A stretch of 64,000 bases of DNA, taken from assembly GCF_031177825.1 (NCBI RefSeq), contig NZ_JAPSKE010000007.1, forward strand, positions 124,001-188,000, given 5' to 3'. Below the pieces are notes generated by a model that was not told the origin of the DNA, made no database searches, and worked only from the letters and a program-made list of their open reading frames with translations. The stretch comes from Paenibacillus sp. GTDB taxonomy: Bacteria; Bacillota; Bacilli; Paenibacillales; YIM-B00363. This document shows, piece by piece, positions 7,669 through 16,098 of the stretch (positions within the stretch are counted from its first letter, which is position 1; each line of letters opens with the position of its first letter). The translations under genes were made by a program, and so were the position numbers.

Positions 7669-8289
7669 ATGTTTCTTAGGTACGAGAGCTTTCGCGAATA
7701 TATTCGGTTTTATCCCGTAAACACGATCATACTGGCGATTTGCGTCGCGGCGCATGTCGGATTCGCCGTCGCAGCGTCGGCGTACGGCGTTCCGGCGTCC
7801 ATCTTGAAGCAAATTTTCGGCGGATTTTTGAAGATTCCGGCGGAGGGCGTCGTGCCTGAATACTGGCGATACGTGTCGTCGGCGTTCCTGCATGCCGACT
7901 TCGGCCATCTTCTGTTCAACGGCTTCGCGATTTTCGTCTTCGCTCCGCCGCTGGAACGGGCGCTCGGACCGATGCGGTACGCGGTGTTGTTTTTATTTTC
8001 CGCGGTCATGGGCAACATCTTCACGAACTTGTACGCCGGCGAAGTGTTTTCCCTCGGCGCCAGCGGCGCCGTCTACGGCATCTTCGGCGCATACGTTTAC
8101 TACATGATCTTCCATCGCAGAGCGATGGATCCGCAGTCGAAGAAGACGATCCAGACGATCCTGATCGTTGGCGTCGTCTACTCCATCGTCGTGCCTCACG
8201 TGAATCTGTACGCGCACTTGGGCGGATTCGTCGGCGGGCTGCTACTGAACGGGTTGTACACCAAGGTGTTGCAAGGACGGTATCGCTGA
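7669..8289 (+). CDS. Rhomboid family intramembrane serine protease
   Basis: A 206-residue polytopic protease that cleaves transmembrane segments within the bilayer. Six membrane segments are visible. The catalytic dyad is complete: Ser132 in the GASG motif (SLGASGAVYG) and His183 in AHLGGFVGG. The supporting HLLFN segment with Asn84 forms the oxyanion region. It is the basic six-helix form without extra TPR or zinc domains. AGGAG lies 12 nt upstream of the ATG. The next gene, a GltC-like regulator, starts one base after the stop, so the two are co-transcribed. Substrates are unknown. Confidence 0.9.
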   Translation: MFLRYESFREYIRFYPVNTIILAICVAAHVGFAVAASAYGVPASILKQIFGGFLKIPAEGVVPEYWRYVSSAFLHADFGHLLFNGFAIFVFAPPLERALGPMRYAVLFLFSAVMGNIFTNLYAGEVFSLGASGAVYGIFGAYVYYMIFHRRAMDPQSKKTIQTILIVGVVYSIVVPHVNLYAHLGGFVGGLLLNGLYTKVLQGRYR

Positions 8290-8290
8290 C

Positions 8291-9193
8291 ATGGAGCTAC
8301 GACAATTGCAATACTTCATTACGGTGGCGCGCCTCGAGCACGTGACGCACGCCGCGGAGTCGCTGCGCGTCGCGCAGTCCGCGGTCAGCCGGCAGATCCA
8401 TCAGCTCGAGGAGGAGCTCGGCGTGGCGCTGTTCACGCCGAAGGGGCGGAACCTGCAGCTGACGCCGGCCGGCAAGCTGTTCATGAGCCGCGCGGAGACG
8501 ATTCTAACCGATCTCGATCGGGCGGTGCTCGATTTGCAGGAGTTCATGAACCCGGAGGCGGGCGAAATCCGCATCGGCTTCCCGCACAGCCTCGGCATCC
8601 ATCTGCTGCCGAGCGTCATCGCGGAATATCGAGCGGAGCATCCGAACGTGAAATTCGTGCTGAAGCAAGGCACGTATCACGTGCTCATTCGGGAACTGCT
8701 CGAGGGAGAGATCGACCTCGCCTTCATCTCCCCGTTCCCGAAGGAGCGCGAGGACGTGGAAGGGGAGCTGCTGCTGACGGAGGAGCTGAAGGTCATTCTG
8801 CCGAGCAGTCACCTGCTGTCGCGTCACACGACGATTCGACTGGAGCAGCTGAAGGACGACTCGTTCGTCATGTTCAGCGAGAGCTATTCGCTGCGTTCGA
8901 TCGTGCTGGAAGCGTGCCGGAAAGCAGGGTTCACACCCCGCGTAGGCTTCGAGGGCGAAGAGATGGATACGATCCGCGGACTCGTGGCCGCCGGCCTCGG
9001 CGTCAGTCTGCTGCCCGAGATGGCGCTCATCGAGACGAGCCCCATGATGCCGGTGAGCGTGCGGGTGACGGAGCCGCAGGTGCTGCGCACGATCGGACTG
9101 ATTCGCAGGCGCGGGGAGAAGCTGCCGCTCGTCGCCGAAGCGTTCCGCAATTTCGTCATCCGACATATGGATACCAAAAGCCGTCTTCCTTAA
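8291..9193 (+). CDS. LysR family transcriptional regulator, GltC-like
   Basis: A 300-residue DNA-binding regulator. The N-terminal winged helix (residues 1-60, MELRQLQYFITVA, then AQSAVSRQIHQLEEELG) and the effector domain (about 90-295) are both complete. The opening and the IGFPHSL and GLVAAGLGVSLLPE segments follow Bacillus GltC, the activator of glutamate synthase, closely. No gltAB lies nearby, so GltC function is inferred from resemblance only. It starts one base after the rhomboid stop and is probably translated by coupling; a bidirectional terminator follows. Confidence 0.88.
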   Translation: MELRQLQYFITVARLEHVTHAAESLRVAQSAVSRQIHQLEEELGVALFTPKGRNLQLTPAGKLFMSRAETILTDLDRAVLDLQEFMNPEAGEIRIGFPHSLGIHLLPSVIAEYRAEHPNVKFVLKQGTYHVLIRELLEGEIDLAFISPFPKEREDVEGELLLTEELKVILPSSHLLSRHTTIRLEQLKDDSFVMFSESYSLRSIVLEACRKAGFTPRVGFEGEEMDTIRGLVAAGLGVSLLPEMALIETSPMMPVSVRVTEPQVLRTIGLIRRRGEKLPLVAEAFRNFVIRHMDTKSRLP

Positions 9194-9195
9194 TA

Positions 9196-9232
9196 AAAAA
9201 GAACGGTGACCCGATCGGGGTCACCGTTTTTT
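9196..9232. terminator. Bidirectional terminator between convergent genes
   Basis: AACGGTGACCC and GGGTCACCGTT pair perfectly around a short GATCG loop and are flanked by A and T runs, serving the LysR gene on one strand and the YugP gene on the other. Confidence 0.9.
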
Positions 9233-9245
9233 AGCGAGGCGGCTT

Positions 9246-9932
9246 TTATTCGTCGTTGTTGCCGCCGAGGAAGATCATGACGAACTTCAACAGCTCGAGC
9301 AAGGAAATCAGCGCAGCGGCGACGTACGTCAGCGCGGCGGCGTTCAGCACCTTCGCGACGCCGCGTTCCTCTTCGTTCGAGATGAACCCTTCGGATACCA
9401 TCAGTTCGCGGGCTCGGGAGCTGGCGTTAAATTCGACCGGCAGCGTGACGAGCTGGAACGCGACGGCGGCCGAGAAGAAGATGATGCCCACCAGCACGAG
9501 ATTCATGGCTCCTAAGAGGAAGCCGGCGATCAGCAGCAGCGGCGCGACGCCCGACGTGAAATTCACGAGCGGGAACATGCGATGGCGAAGCACCAAGGCC
9601 GGATAAGAGTGCTGGTGCTGGATCGCGTGGCCGACCTCGTGGCAGGCGACGGATACGGCGGATACGGAGCTCTCGTAATACACCGGCTCGGACAACCGGA
9701 CGACGCGGTGGATCGGGTCGTAGTGATCCGACAGCACGCCGCGGACCGGTTCGATCGGAACGTCGTGCAAGCCGTTGTTGTCGAGCATGCGCCGAGCCGC
9801 TTCGTATCCGGTCATGCCGCTGCTGATGCCGACGGACGACCACTTCTTGAACGTGCCCTTCACGCGGAACTGCGCCCAGATCGAGACGAAGAACGCGATG
9901 ATGATCAGGAAATCCATGGGGTGGAAGAACAT
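9246..9932 (-). CDS. Zinc metallopeptidase, YugP family
   Basis: A 228-residue membrane protein of the neutral zinc metallopeptidase_2 (YugP) family. The zinc motif HEVGH is at residues 98-102 within ACHEVGHAIQHQ. One membrane segment precedes it (about 5-22) and three or four follow (about 120-225). A later PVEFNASSRARELM segment supplies a Glu that may be the third zinc ligand. The ATG at 9932 is chosen because GGAGGGTTTCACGTC precedes it. It lies 65 bp after a MerR-family gene on the same strand and may be co-transcribed. Substrates are unknown for the family. Confidence 0.9.
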   Translation of the reverse strand: MFFHPMDFLIIIAFFVSIWAQFRVKGTFKKWSSVGISSGMTGYEAARRMLDNNGLHDVPIEPVRGVLSDHYDPIHRVVRLSEPVYYESSVSAVSVACHEVGHAIQHQHSYPALVLRHRMFPLVNFTSGVAPLLLIAGFLLGAMNLVLVGIIFFSAAVAFQLVTLPVEFNASSRARELMVSEGFISNEEERGVAKVLNAAALTYVAAALISLLELLKFVMIFLGGNNDE

Positions 9933-9997
9933 GACGTGAAACCCTCCGTTTCTAAAATATACAGTAGACTGACGACGACGGGACGCGGAATCGCCGG

Positions 9998-10453
9998 TTA
10001 CATCAACGGACCCTTGCCGATCAACAACAGCAAAGCTTCGATGCATGCGGCCGTCTGGGGCGACAACGACTTCAACAGGTTGCGCGCTTGCTTGGGCTTC
10101 AGCTGCTCGAGAATCGGCGCGATCGCCTTCGCTTCGCGTTCGAGCTGCATCATGTGCAGCTGAAGCGCCGTTAGACGATCGGTCACGGCTTCCTCGGACG
10201 ACACCTTCCCGTTCTTCAGCAGCAGATCTTTAATCTCTTCTAATGAAAGCTTCTGCTGCTTCAACCATTCGATACGTTTCAACTGCTGCAAGGTTTCGTT
10301 TCCGTACAGGCGATAATTGGTCGTGGAGCGTTCGGTCGGTTCGATCAGACCGATCTTCGTGTAGTAATCGATCGTACGAGGGCTTACCTCGCAGAGCGCA
10401 GCCAATTCCCCGATTTTGAAAAGCTTCTTATCCCCACCTGCATCACCTCGCAC
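9998..10453 (-). CDS. MerR family transcriptional regulator
   Basis: A 151-residue regulator with an N-terminal winged helix-turn-helix (FKIGELAALCEVSPRTIDYY, residues 12-31), the wing at about residue 45 and a coiled dimerisation helix (about 85-125). No metal-binding cysteine cluster is visible in the C-terminal tail, so a metal sensor of the CueR/ZntR type is unlikely. The GTG at 10453 is the only in-frame start, and no clear ribosome site precedes it, so translation may be weak or leader-dependent. It may regulate itself and the downstream YugP gene. Confidence 0.82.
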   Translation of the reverse strand: MRGDAGGDKKLFKIGELAALCEVSPRTIDYYTKIGLIEPTERSTTNYRLYGNETLQQLKRIEWLKQQKLSLEEIKDLLLKNGKVSSEEAVTDRLTALQLHMMQLEREAKAIAPILEQLKPKQARNLLKSLSPQTAACIEALLLLIGKGPLM

Positions 10454-10482
10454 TAGAGAAAAGGTTATCTTACATTATTTCT

Positions 10483-10512
10483 ATGATAACGAACCCGAAA
10501 GCATACAGTCAA
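10483..10512 (-). promoter_or_regulatory. Promoter of the MerR gene
   Basis: On the minus strand TTGACT (10507-10512), 18-bp spacer and TATCAT (10483-10488), about 30 nt before the GTG start. Confidence 0.6.
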
Positions 10513-10569
10513 ACGTTATGGTTTCGAAAAGGCGGGACAAATTTGTGAACGACCCGGCCAAGCTCGAAA

Positions 10570-10586
10570 TGTAAATTTACCTCACA
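10570..10586 (+). promoter_or_regulatory. Upstream GlnR/TnrA-type box of amt
   Basis: TGTAA-N7-TCACA fully matches the 17-bp consensus TGTNA-N7-TNACA of the nitrogen regulators GlnR and TnrA. Its centre lies about 120 bp upstream of the predicted transcript start. A more degenerate copy (TGTTA-N7-TGTGA, 10632-10648) lies closer to the promoter. Confidence 0.6.
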
Positions 10587-10663
10587 CATAAATTAGTTAA
10601 CAGGGCATCAAATTAGCGCTTATGCTATCCATGTTAAGTTTTTTGTGATTTTGAAAAAAACTA

Positions 10664-10692
10664 TTGTCATTGTAGTGCTTCCTGCTTATAAT
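10664..10692 (+). promoter_or_regulatory. amt promoter
   Basis: TTGTCA (10664-10669), 17-bp spacer and perfect TATAAT (10687-10692), 58 nt before the GTG start. Confidence 0.8.
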
Positions 10693-10713
10693 GACATTAA
10701 GGTTTTCAAAACG

Positions 10714-10730
10714 TGTTAGATTAATTAACA
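10714..10730 (+). promoter_or_regulatory. Downstream GlnR/TnrA-type box of amt
   Basis: TGTTA-N7-TAACA is a full match to TGTNA-N7-TNACA. It lies just after the predicted transcript start, where a bound GlnR would block transcription when nitrogen is plentiful. Confidence 0.65.
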
Positions 10731-10749
10731 CAAACGAGGAGTGGTCGCT

Positions 10750-12096
10750 GTGTTGAAAAAGGTACTGACTGCAGTTGGCGCGATGAGCGTATTGTTCCCG
10801 ACGCTCGCTTTCGCGTCCGAGGGGCCGTCGAGCACGATGCTTGACATGGGTCTCAACACGATCTGGTTGATGTTATCTTTCATCTTAGTGCTTCTGATGC
10901 AGGGCGGGTTTATTCTTCTTGAGACGGGCTCCACTCGAATGAAGAACGCCGGCCACGTCGCAGGCAAGACGATCTTCACGGTCGGCCTCGGCACGCTGGT
11001 ATTCTGGGCGGTCGGCTACGGCTTCATCTGGGGCGAAAACTCCAACGCCTTCTTCGCCACCGGCAGCTTCTTCTTCTCTCCGCCGATCGGCGCCGAAGAA
11101 GGATATCCGGCCTCCATCGACTTCCTGTTCCAGCTCGCGTTCGCGATGATCTCCTTGACGATCGCCTTCGGCGGCTTCGCGGAACGCGCCAAGCTGTCGG
11201 TGTACGTCTTGTTCTCGATCTTGTTCACGGCGTTGGTGTATCCGATCATCGCGCATTGGATCTGGGGCGGCGGCTGGTTGACGGGTCACAAGCAAGACTT
11301 CGCGGGTTCGACGGTCGTTCACTTGACGGGCGCCGCGGCCGCGCTCGCCGCGACGATGCTGCTCAAGCCGCGGATCGGCAAGTTCAACAAAGACGGTACG
11401 GCCAACGAAATTCACGGACACAACCAAGTGTTCACGGCCCTCGGCGTATTGCTCCTGTGGGTAGGTTGGTTCGGATTTAACGCGGGTTCGACGTTGTCCG
11501 TAGGCGACGGCTTCCTCGGTTATGTCGGCTTCACGACGATCATCGCGACGGGCGCAGGCGCCGTTGCGGCCATGTTCATCTCCTGGCTGTCCACGGGGAA
11601 AGCGGACATCACTACGACGCTGAACGGTACGCTCGCCGGCTTGGTCGCCATCACCGCGTCTTGCGCGTTCGTCGATCCTTGGGCGGCGGTCGTCATCGGC
11701 TTGATCGCAGGCGTATTGGTATACGGCAGCATGAAGATGTTCGAGAAGCTGAAGATCGACGATCCGATCTACGCGTTGTCCGTACACGGCGTCGTCGGCA
11801 TCTGGGGCACGCTCTCCAACGGCATCTTCGCCTCCCCGGCGCTCGTCGAGCGCGTCGGCATCGGCGAAGCGGGTCTGATTTATTCGGGCAGCTTCAACCA
11901 GCTGTGGGTGCAATTGTACGGCGTCGTCGCATCCGGCGCATTCGCATTCATAGTATCTTACATTTTGCTCCTCATCATTAAAGCGATCGTCGGCCTCCGC
12001 GTCACGGAAGAGCAAGAGATCGTCGGTCTTGACCTCAGCGAACACGGCGTGTACGGTTATCCTGAGCAAATGAAGAAGACGTCCCTTAACGGCTGA
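10750..12096 (+). CDS. amt: Ammonium transporter Amt
   Basis: A 448-residue trimeric ammonium channel of the cytoplasmic membrane. A signal-peptide-like first segment (ending LAFASEG) is followed by eleven transmembrane helices. The twin-histidine pore is present, one His in STVVHLTGAAAALAAT and one in SVHGVVGIWGTLSNG. The GTG at 10750 has AGGAG 8 nt upstream; a GTG at 10741 overlaps that site and is rejected. It is preceded by a strong promoter with GlnR/TnrA-type boxes, so expression under nitrogen limitation is expected. No glnK (PII) gene follows; instead a GlnD-like nucleotidyltransferase gene begins 50 bp downstream. Confidence 0.96.
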   Translation: MLKKVLTAVGAMSVLFPTLAFASEGPSSTMLDMGLNTIWLMLSFILVLLMQGGFILLETGSTRMKNAGHVAGKTIFTVGLGTLVFWAVGYGFIWGENSNAFFATGSFFFSPPIGAEEGYPASIDFLFQLAFAMISLTIAFGGFAERAKLSVYVLFSILFTALVYPIIAHWIWGGGWLTGHKQDFAGSTVVHLTGAAAALAATMLLKPRIGKFNKDGTANEIHGHNQVFTALGVLLLWVGWFGFNAGSTLSVGDGFLGYVGFTTIIATGAGAVAAMFISWLSTGKADITTTLNGTLAGLVAITASCAFVDPWAAVVIGLIAGVLVYGSMKMFEKLKIDDPIYALSVHGVVGIWGTLSNGIFASPALVERVGIGEAGLIYSGSFNQLWVQLYGVVASGAFAFIVSYILLLIIKAIVGLRVTEEQEIVGLDLSEHGVYGYPEQMKKTSLNG

Positions 12097-12146
12097 TTCG
12101 CCGGGAAGGTACGCGACGATTTCCACGACAAGGAGCTGGCGCCTGC

Positions 12147-13214
12147 ATGCATCAATGGTTGGAAAAAGAGCGCGAAGCGTCGCAAGCGATGGCTTTGGCC
12201 GACCTGCGATCGCTCAGAGACGACGTCCACGATGCATTCGGCGCCGCTCCGACGGGCGGCGTCGAAGCGGCGGAGACGATCAACCGGCTGCACGACGCCT
12301 TCATCCGCAGAACGTTAGCCATTGCCGAAGAACGGGTTCGAGCGTCCTATCCGGGCGTTCCGCCCGTTTCTTCGTTTGCGGTATTGCTCTTCGGGAGCGG
12401 AGGAAGGAAAGAGCAGACGCTGTGGAGCGATCAGGATAACGGGATCGTCTACGAGCCGAAGTCGGGCGCCGATCCCGCGGAGGCGGAACGATACATGGAC
12501 GAGCTCGGCGCGGCGTTCCGCGCTTCGCTCGAGACGGTCGGATACCCGCCTTGCGAAGGCGACGTGCTCGTTACGAATCCGGCCTGGCGCCGCACGACGA
12601 CCGCCTGGCGGGAGACGCTGCATTCTTGGATCGAGACGCCGGAGTTCGAGACGGTGAGGCATCTGTTGATCTTGGCCGACGCGCGACCGATCTACGGCAA
12701 CGAATTTCTCGCGTCCGCGCTGCGAACCGAACTCGCGAGCCGGATCGAGGCGCATCGTTCGACGATATTGCCGCGCATGGTGCAGAACACGCTGCGTTAT
12801 AAGGTACTGGTCGGGTTCTTGGGCAATCTGCTGACGGAGCCGTATGGGGAGGACGCCGGCGGCATCGACATCAAATACGGCGCTTACATCCCGATGGTGA
12901 ATGCGATCCGGCTGCTTTCCCTCGCGCATCGCATTCCGGCGACGTCGACGCTGGAGCGAATCGACGCGCTCGCGAAGTGCGAAGGGATGCGGCCCGATTC
13001 GGTTCGGGATTGGAAGGAGGCGTTCCGCACGGTGCTGAAGTTCCGGGCGTTGACGCCGTTCCGCATCGAGGACGGCAAGTATACGACGAGAGGCGTCTTA
13101 TCCGCGAAGCTGCTCACGAAAGACGTGAAGCGAGAGTTGAAGGACGCCTTGCGCGTCGGCGCGGAGCTGCAGCGCAAGGTGAAGAAGACGTTCGGTACGG
13201 AGGGGCATCTATGA
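12147..13214 (+). CDS. DUF294 nucleotidyltransferase-like protein (GlnD-like catalytic domain)
   Basis: A 355-residue cytoplasmic protein. Residues 75-180 form a nucleotidyltransferase domain with the active-site signature GSGGRKEQ (83-90) followed by SDQDN (94-98), as in GlnD uridylyltransferases. Residues about 215-350 resemble the DUF294 C-terminal helical domain. The CBS and cyclic-nucleotide-binding modules often found with DUF294 are absent. AAGGAG lies 11 nt upstream of the ATG. It follows amt and overlaps the exonuclease gene by 4 bp, so the three probably form one nitrogen-regulated operon. A role in modifying a PII-like or other protein is inference; no substrate is known for the family. 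Confidence 0.82.
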   Translation: MHQWLEKEREASQAMALADLRSLRDDVHDAFGAAPTGGVEAAETINRLHDAFIRRTLAIAEERVRASYPGVPPVSSFAVLLFGSGGRKEQTLWSDQDNGIVYEPKSGADPAEAERYMDELGAAFRASLETVGYPPCEGDVLVTNPAWRRTTTAWRETLHSWIETPEFETVRHLLILADARPIYGNEFLASALRTELASRIEAHRSTILPRMVQNTLRYKVLVGFLGNLLTEPYGEDAGGIDIKYGAYIPMVNAIRLLSLAHRIPATSTLERIDALAKCEGMRPDSVRDWKEAFRTVLKFRALTPFRIEDGKYTTRGVLSAKLLTKDVKRELKDALRVGAELQRKVKKTFGTEGHL

Positions 13215-13948
13215 AGGATCAGAATCGACCCCCGACGGGCATGTGGTCTCTGTATAAGATGGGCGGCATCACGCCGGCGATCAACTCCGTCTTTAACCCG
13301 CAGAACGCGCAGCAGATGGCGTTCCTTCGGCAGGTCATGAAGCGGCAGCGGAAGGACTTCATTATGGAGACGCCGTTATCCGAGGTCGAGGTCGTCGTGT
13401 TCGACCTCGAGACGACGGGGTTCCATGCGGGCGGCGGCGACGAAATTTTATCGTTCGGGGCGATCGCGGTGAAGGGCGCCGAAATCCGGGAGCAGGAGAC
13501 GTTCTATACGCTCGTCAACCCGGAGCGCTCGATTCCGCCGAACATCGAGACGCTGACGGGCATTACGGCGGACGACGTGCGCGAAGCGCCGAGCGTGATG
13601 GAAGGACTGCGACGGTTTTTCGAATTCGTGGATCGGCGCATTCTCGTGGCGCATGCGTCTGCGCACGACAAGCAGTTCTTGAATGCTGCGTTGTGGCGAA
13701 CCTCGAAGGTGCACATGACGCATCGCGTGCTGGACACGATCATGATCGCGAAGTGGCTGGAGCCGAAGCGCCAGGACTACTCGCTGGACGCGCTGCTCGA
13801 GGAGCATGGCATCCCGGTTACGACCCGCCACCACGCGTTGGAGGATTCCCGCATGACCGCGCAGCTGTGGGTGTCGTTTCTAAGTCGCGTGCGGGACCGG
13901 AACATCCATACGCTCGGGGAATTATACGCGTATTTGAGCCAAACGTAA
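13211..13948 (+). CDS. DEDDh 3'-5' exonuclease (DNA polymerase III epsilon-like)
   Basis: A 245-residue exonuclease of the DnaQ/PolC-proofreading family. Catalytic residues are complete: Asp65 and Glu67 in VFDLETTG, an Asp in the AHASAHDKQF motif, and His207 with Asp212 in HHALEDS. A basic N-terminal extension of about 55 residues precedes the domain. The start overlaps the upstream stop as ATGA, with GGAGGGG upstream, so translation is coupled to the DUF294 protein. The same pairing with DUF294 occurs in other bacteria, but its meaning is not established. It is not the polymerase subunit itself. Confidence 0.9.
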   Translation: MKDQNRPPTGMWSLYKMGGITPAINSVFNPQNAQQMAFLRQVMKRQRKDFIMETPLSEVEVVVFDLETTGFHAGGGDEILSFGAIAVKGAEIREQETFYTLVNPERSIPPNIETLTGITADDVREAPSVMEGLRRFFEFVDRRILVAHASAHDKQFLNAALWRTSKVHMTHRVLDTIMIAKWLEPKRQDYSLDALLEEHGIPVTTRHHALEDSRMTAQLWVSFLSRVRDRNIHTLGELYAYLSQT

Positions 13949-13964
13949 GATGTTCGATAACGAA

Positions 13965-14012
13965 AACGGAGCCCCTCCACGTCGATCTCGGCCGAGGAAG
14001 GGCTCTGTTTCG
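13965..14012. terminator. Terminator between convergent genes
   Basis: ACGGAGCCCCTCC and GGAAGGGCTCTGT form a long imperfect stem between the exonuclease and MFS genes; on the minus strand a short T run follows. Confidence 0.65.
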
Positions 14013-14016
14013 CATT

Positions 14017-15342
14017 TCATGTTTTCTGCGGCTTGCGAGCGATGTTCGGCTCCGGCCTGACGAGGAAAAACACGAGGCAGAGCGCGATCAGCGCCAACGC
14101 CGAAAGCATGATGAAGACGATGTTTTCGTTCTCTTCCATTAAGTATCCGATTAACGGCGGGCCTGCGGCGACCCCGAGAAACCGGAGGCTGTTGTAAATC
14201 GAGGTGATCATCCCCCGCTGGCTCTTCTGGACGGAACCGGTGATCATCGTATTGAGACACGGAAGCAACAAGCCGGTTCCCACGCTGCTTAGGGTAATAA
14301 GGCTCATGAACGCGATCAGGTGCTCCTTGTTCCAAACGAGCGTTAGTCCGAGCGACACGGTGGACAGCGTCAGACCGATATTCATGAGCCAGCGCATCAA
14401 CGTCCCGTTCTTCTTAATGACGGCGCCCGTCGTGTACGAAGTGATGACGAGTCCCGCGAGCGGGATGGCGAGCACAAGCCCCTTGATGACGCCGTCGAGA
14501 TTATACGGCTTCTCTTCCAAAATTTCGGACAAATAAAACAGAATGCCGAACAAGGTAAACAAGGCGAGGCTTCCCGCGAAGAACGACGTCACGAGCCAAC
14601 GACCCTTCTCCTTAATAATATGTCCGACCGTGCGCAAATATTGTCCGACCGGTTCCTTCTTGCTCGTCTTCTCCTTCGGCTCCTTGATCAGGAACATCAC
14701 GGCGAGCAGCGACAGGACGCAGAAGATCGGGAACGCGAAGAACGGCGCGTGCCATACGATCAACGCCAACGCGGCGCCGAGAATCGGACTGATAACCTTG
14801 CCGAATCCGTTGGACGCTTCCGTTAATCCGAGCACCTTCGATTCCGTCGCGCCGTTATACATGTCTCCGACGAGCGCCATCGCGATCGGCGCCGTCCCGG
14901 CCGCTCCGAGTCCTTGCAGCGCCCGCGCCCAGATCACCACGCTGTATGAACCCCACACCGCGCCGAAGCCGGCAAGAACGCCCGCGGCTCCGTACACGAT
15001 CAGCGCCGGGATAATGATGGCCTTCCGTCCGAAGCGGTCGGACAAATAACCGACCACGGGAATGAAGACGCCGGCGGTGACGGAGAACAGCGTAATGACC
15101 AAGCTGCTCTTGAAATCGCTGATATTCATCTCGCGCTGCATGTCGGGCAGAATCGGCACCAGCATCGAGTTGCCCAGAACGAGCACCAGCGGGATGCTGG
15201 CGATCGCGATGAATTCCCAGATCTTGCCTTTGGCGCCCGCCTTGCCTCCTCCGCCTTCGGACGCGGCTTCGCGCGGATGTTCTTCCGCTTCCATATCGCT
15301 CTGGAACGTGATGTTCAGCTTGCGCGTCTTCGTCTTTTCCAA
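14017..15342 (-). CDS. MFS transporter, multidrug-efflux type
   Basis: A 441-residue membrane protein with twelve predicted transmembrane segments after a hydrophilic N-terminal tail of about 40 residues. The MFS motif A is present between TM2 and TM3 (GYLSDRFGRKAIII), and the ARALQGLGAAGTAPIAMALV segment in TM4-5 resembles drug/proton antiporters of the 12-TM group. The TTG at 15342 is chosen because AGAGGAG lies upstream and the first ATG inside would remove only part of the tail. It is monocistronic and divergent from the TlpA-like gene. The substrate cannot be read from the sequence. Confidence 0.85.
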   Translation of the reverse strand: MEKTKTRKLNITFQSDMEAEEHPREAASEGGGGKAGAKGKIWEFIAIASIPLVLVLGNSMLVPILPDMQREMNISDFKSSLVITLFSVTAGVFIPVVGYLSDRFGRKAIIIPALIVYGAAGVLAGFGAVWGSYSVVIWARALQGLGAAGTAPIAMALVGDMYNGATESKVLGLTEASNGFGKVISPILGAALALIVWHAPFFAFPIFCVLSLLAVMFLIKEPKEKTSKKEPVGQYLRTVGHIIKEKGRWLVTSFFAGSLALFTLFGILFYLSEILEEKPYNLDGVIKGLVLAIPLAGLVITSYTTGAVIKKNGTLMRWLMNIGLTLSTVSLGLTLVWNKEHLIAFMSLITLSSVGTGLLLPCLNTMITGSVQKSQRGMITSIYNSLRFLGVAAGPPLIGYLMEENENIVFIMLSALALIALCLVFFLVRPEPNIARKPQKT

Positions 15343-15496
15343 CGTCGAATCGACTCCTCTGAAAGAAGAATGATCCTAATGTACCCGCCGCGGGAAGGTG
15401 ACATTCGGGGAAACCGTTGGCAATCCGAGCGGAGCGGGGGGTTGGAAGTTTTCCGAGGAAACGGGTAATATATATGGAAGGAAAGGGTGGGATCAC

Positions 15497-16033
15497 ATGA
15501 GGAAAACGGTGCTCGCGCTTGCGATCGTCCTCCTGCTCGCGGGGCTCGCGATCATTCAGCAGTTCGCGACGGCGGAGACGGCCGCGCTGCCGACGGAAGA
15601 AGCGCCGAAGATCGGTTATTTGGCCCCTTCGTTCGAGCTGAAGACGCTCGACGGCGGGACGCTCGGCATCGGCAGAGGCGAACGGGAGAAGCCCGTCATC
15701 GTCAACTTCTGGGCGTCTTGGTGCGATCCGTGCCGGATGGAGGCGCCGATCTTGTCGGATTTGTACGAGAAGTACAAGGACCGACTCGACATCTATGGCG
15801 TGAACGGACTCGAATACGACGAAATGGCGAGCGTGCAAGCGTTCGTGAAACAATACAAATACGAATTCCCGACGCTGCTCGACGAGAAGAGCGTCGCGTT
15901 CAAGCTGTACCAAGTGCCGGGGTATCCGACGTCGTTCTTCGTCGATCGGCACGGCGTCGTGCGGGATATCGTGATCGGTCTGCCGGGGCACGAGGAATTC
16001 GAACGGAGATTGAAGAAACTGCTGGAAAGCTAA
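15497..16033 (+). CDS. TlpA/ResA-like membrane-anchored thioredoxin
   Basis: A 178-residue thiol-disulfide oxidoreductase with one N-terminal membrane anchor (residues 4-24) and an extracytoplasmic thioredoxin fold. The active site is WCDPC with Cys76 and Cys79, and the cis-proline loop is VPGYPTSFF. The WASWCDPCRMEAP context is typical of ResA/TlpA/CcmG reductants that act in cytochrome c or sporulation protein maturation. The ATG at 15497 has GGGTGGGA upstream and removes a non-hydrophobic extension. No cytochrome maturation genes lie nearby, so its client is unknown. Confidence 0.88.
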   Translation: MRKTVLALAIVLLLAGLAIIQQFATAETAALPTEEAPKIGYLAPSFELKTLDGGTLGIGRGEREKPVIVNFWASWCDPCRMEAPILSDLYEKYKDRLDIYGVNGLEYDEMASVQAFVKQYKYEFPTLLDEKSVAFKLYQVPGYPTSFFVDRHGVVRDIVIGLPGHEEFERRLKKLLES

Positions 16034-16035
16034 AC

Positions 16036-16084
16036 AAGAAGGCCGTCCTTCGCGAAGCGATTCGCGCTCCGAAGGACGGCCTTC
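16036..16084. terminator. Large hairpin between convergent genes
   Basis: AGAAGGCCGTCCTTCG and CGAAGGACGGCCTTCT pair perfectly over 16 bp around a 17-nt loop. There is little T run, but the position between tlpA-like and cimA stops fits a bidirectional terminator. Confidence 0.7.
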
Positions 16085-16098
16085 TCGTGTCTATGCGG

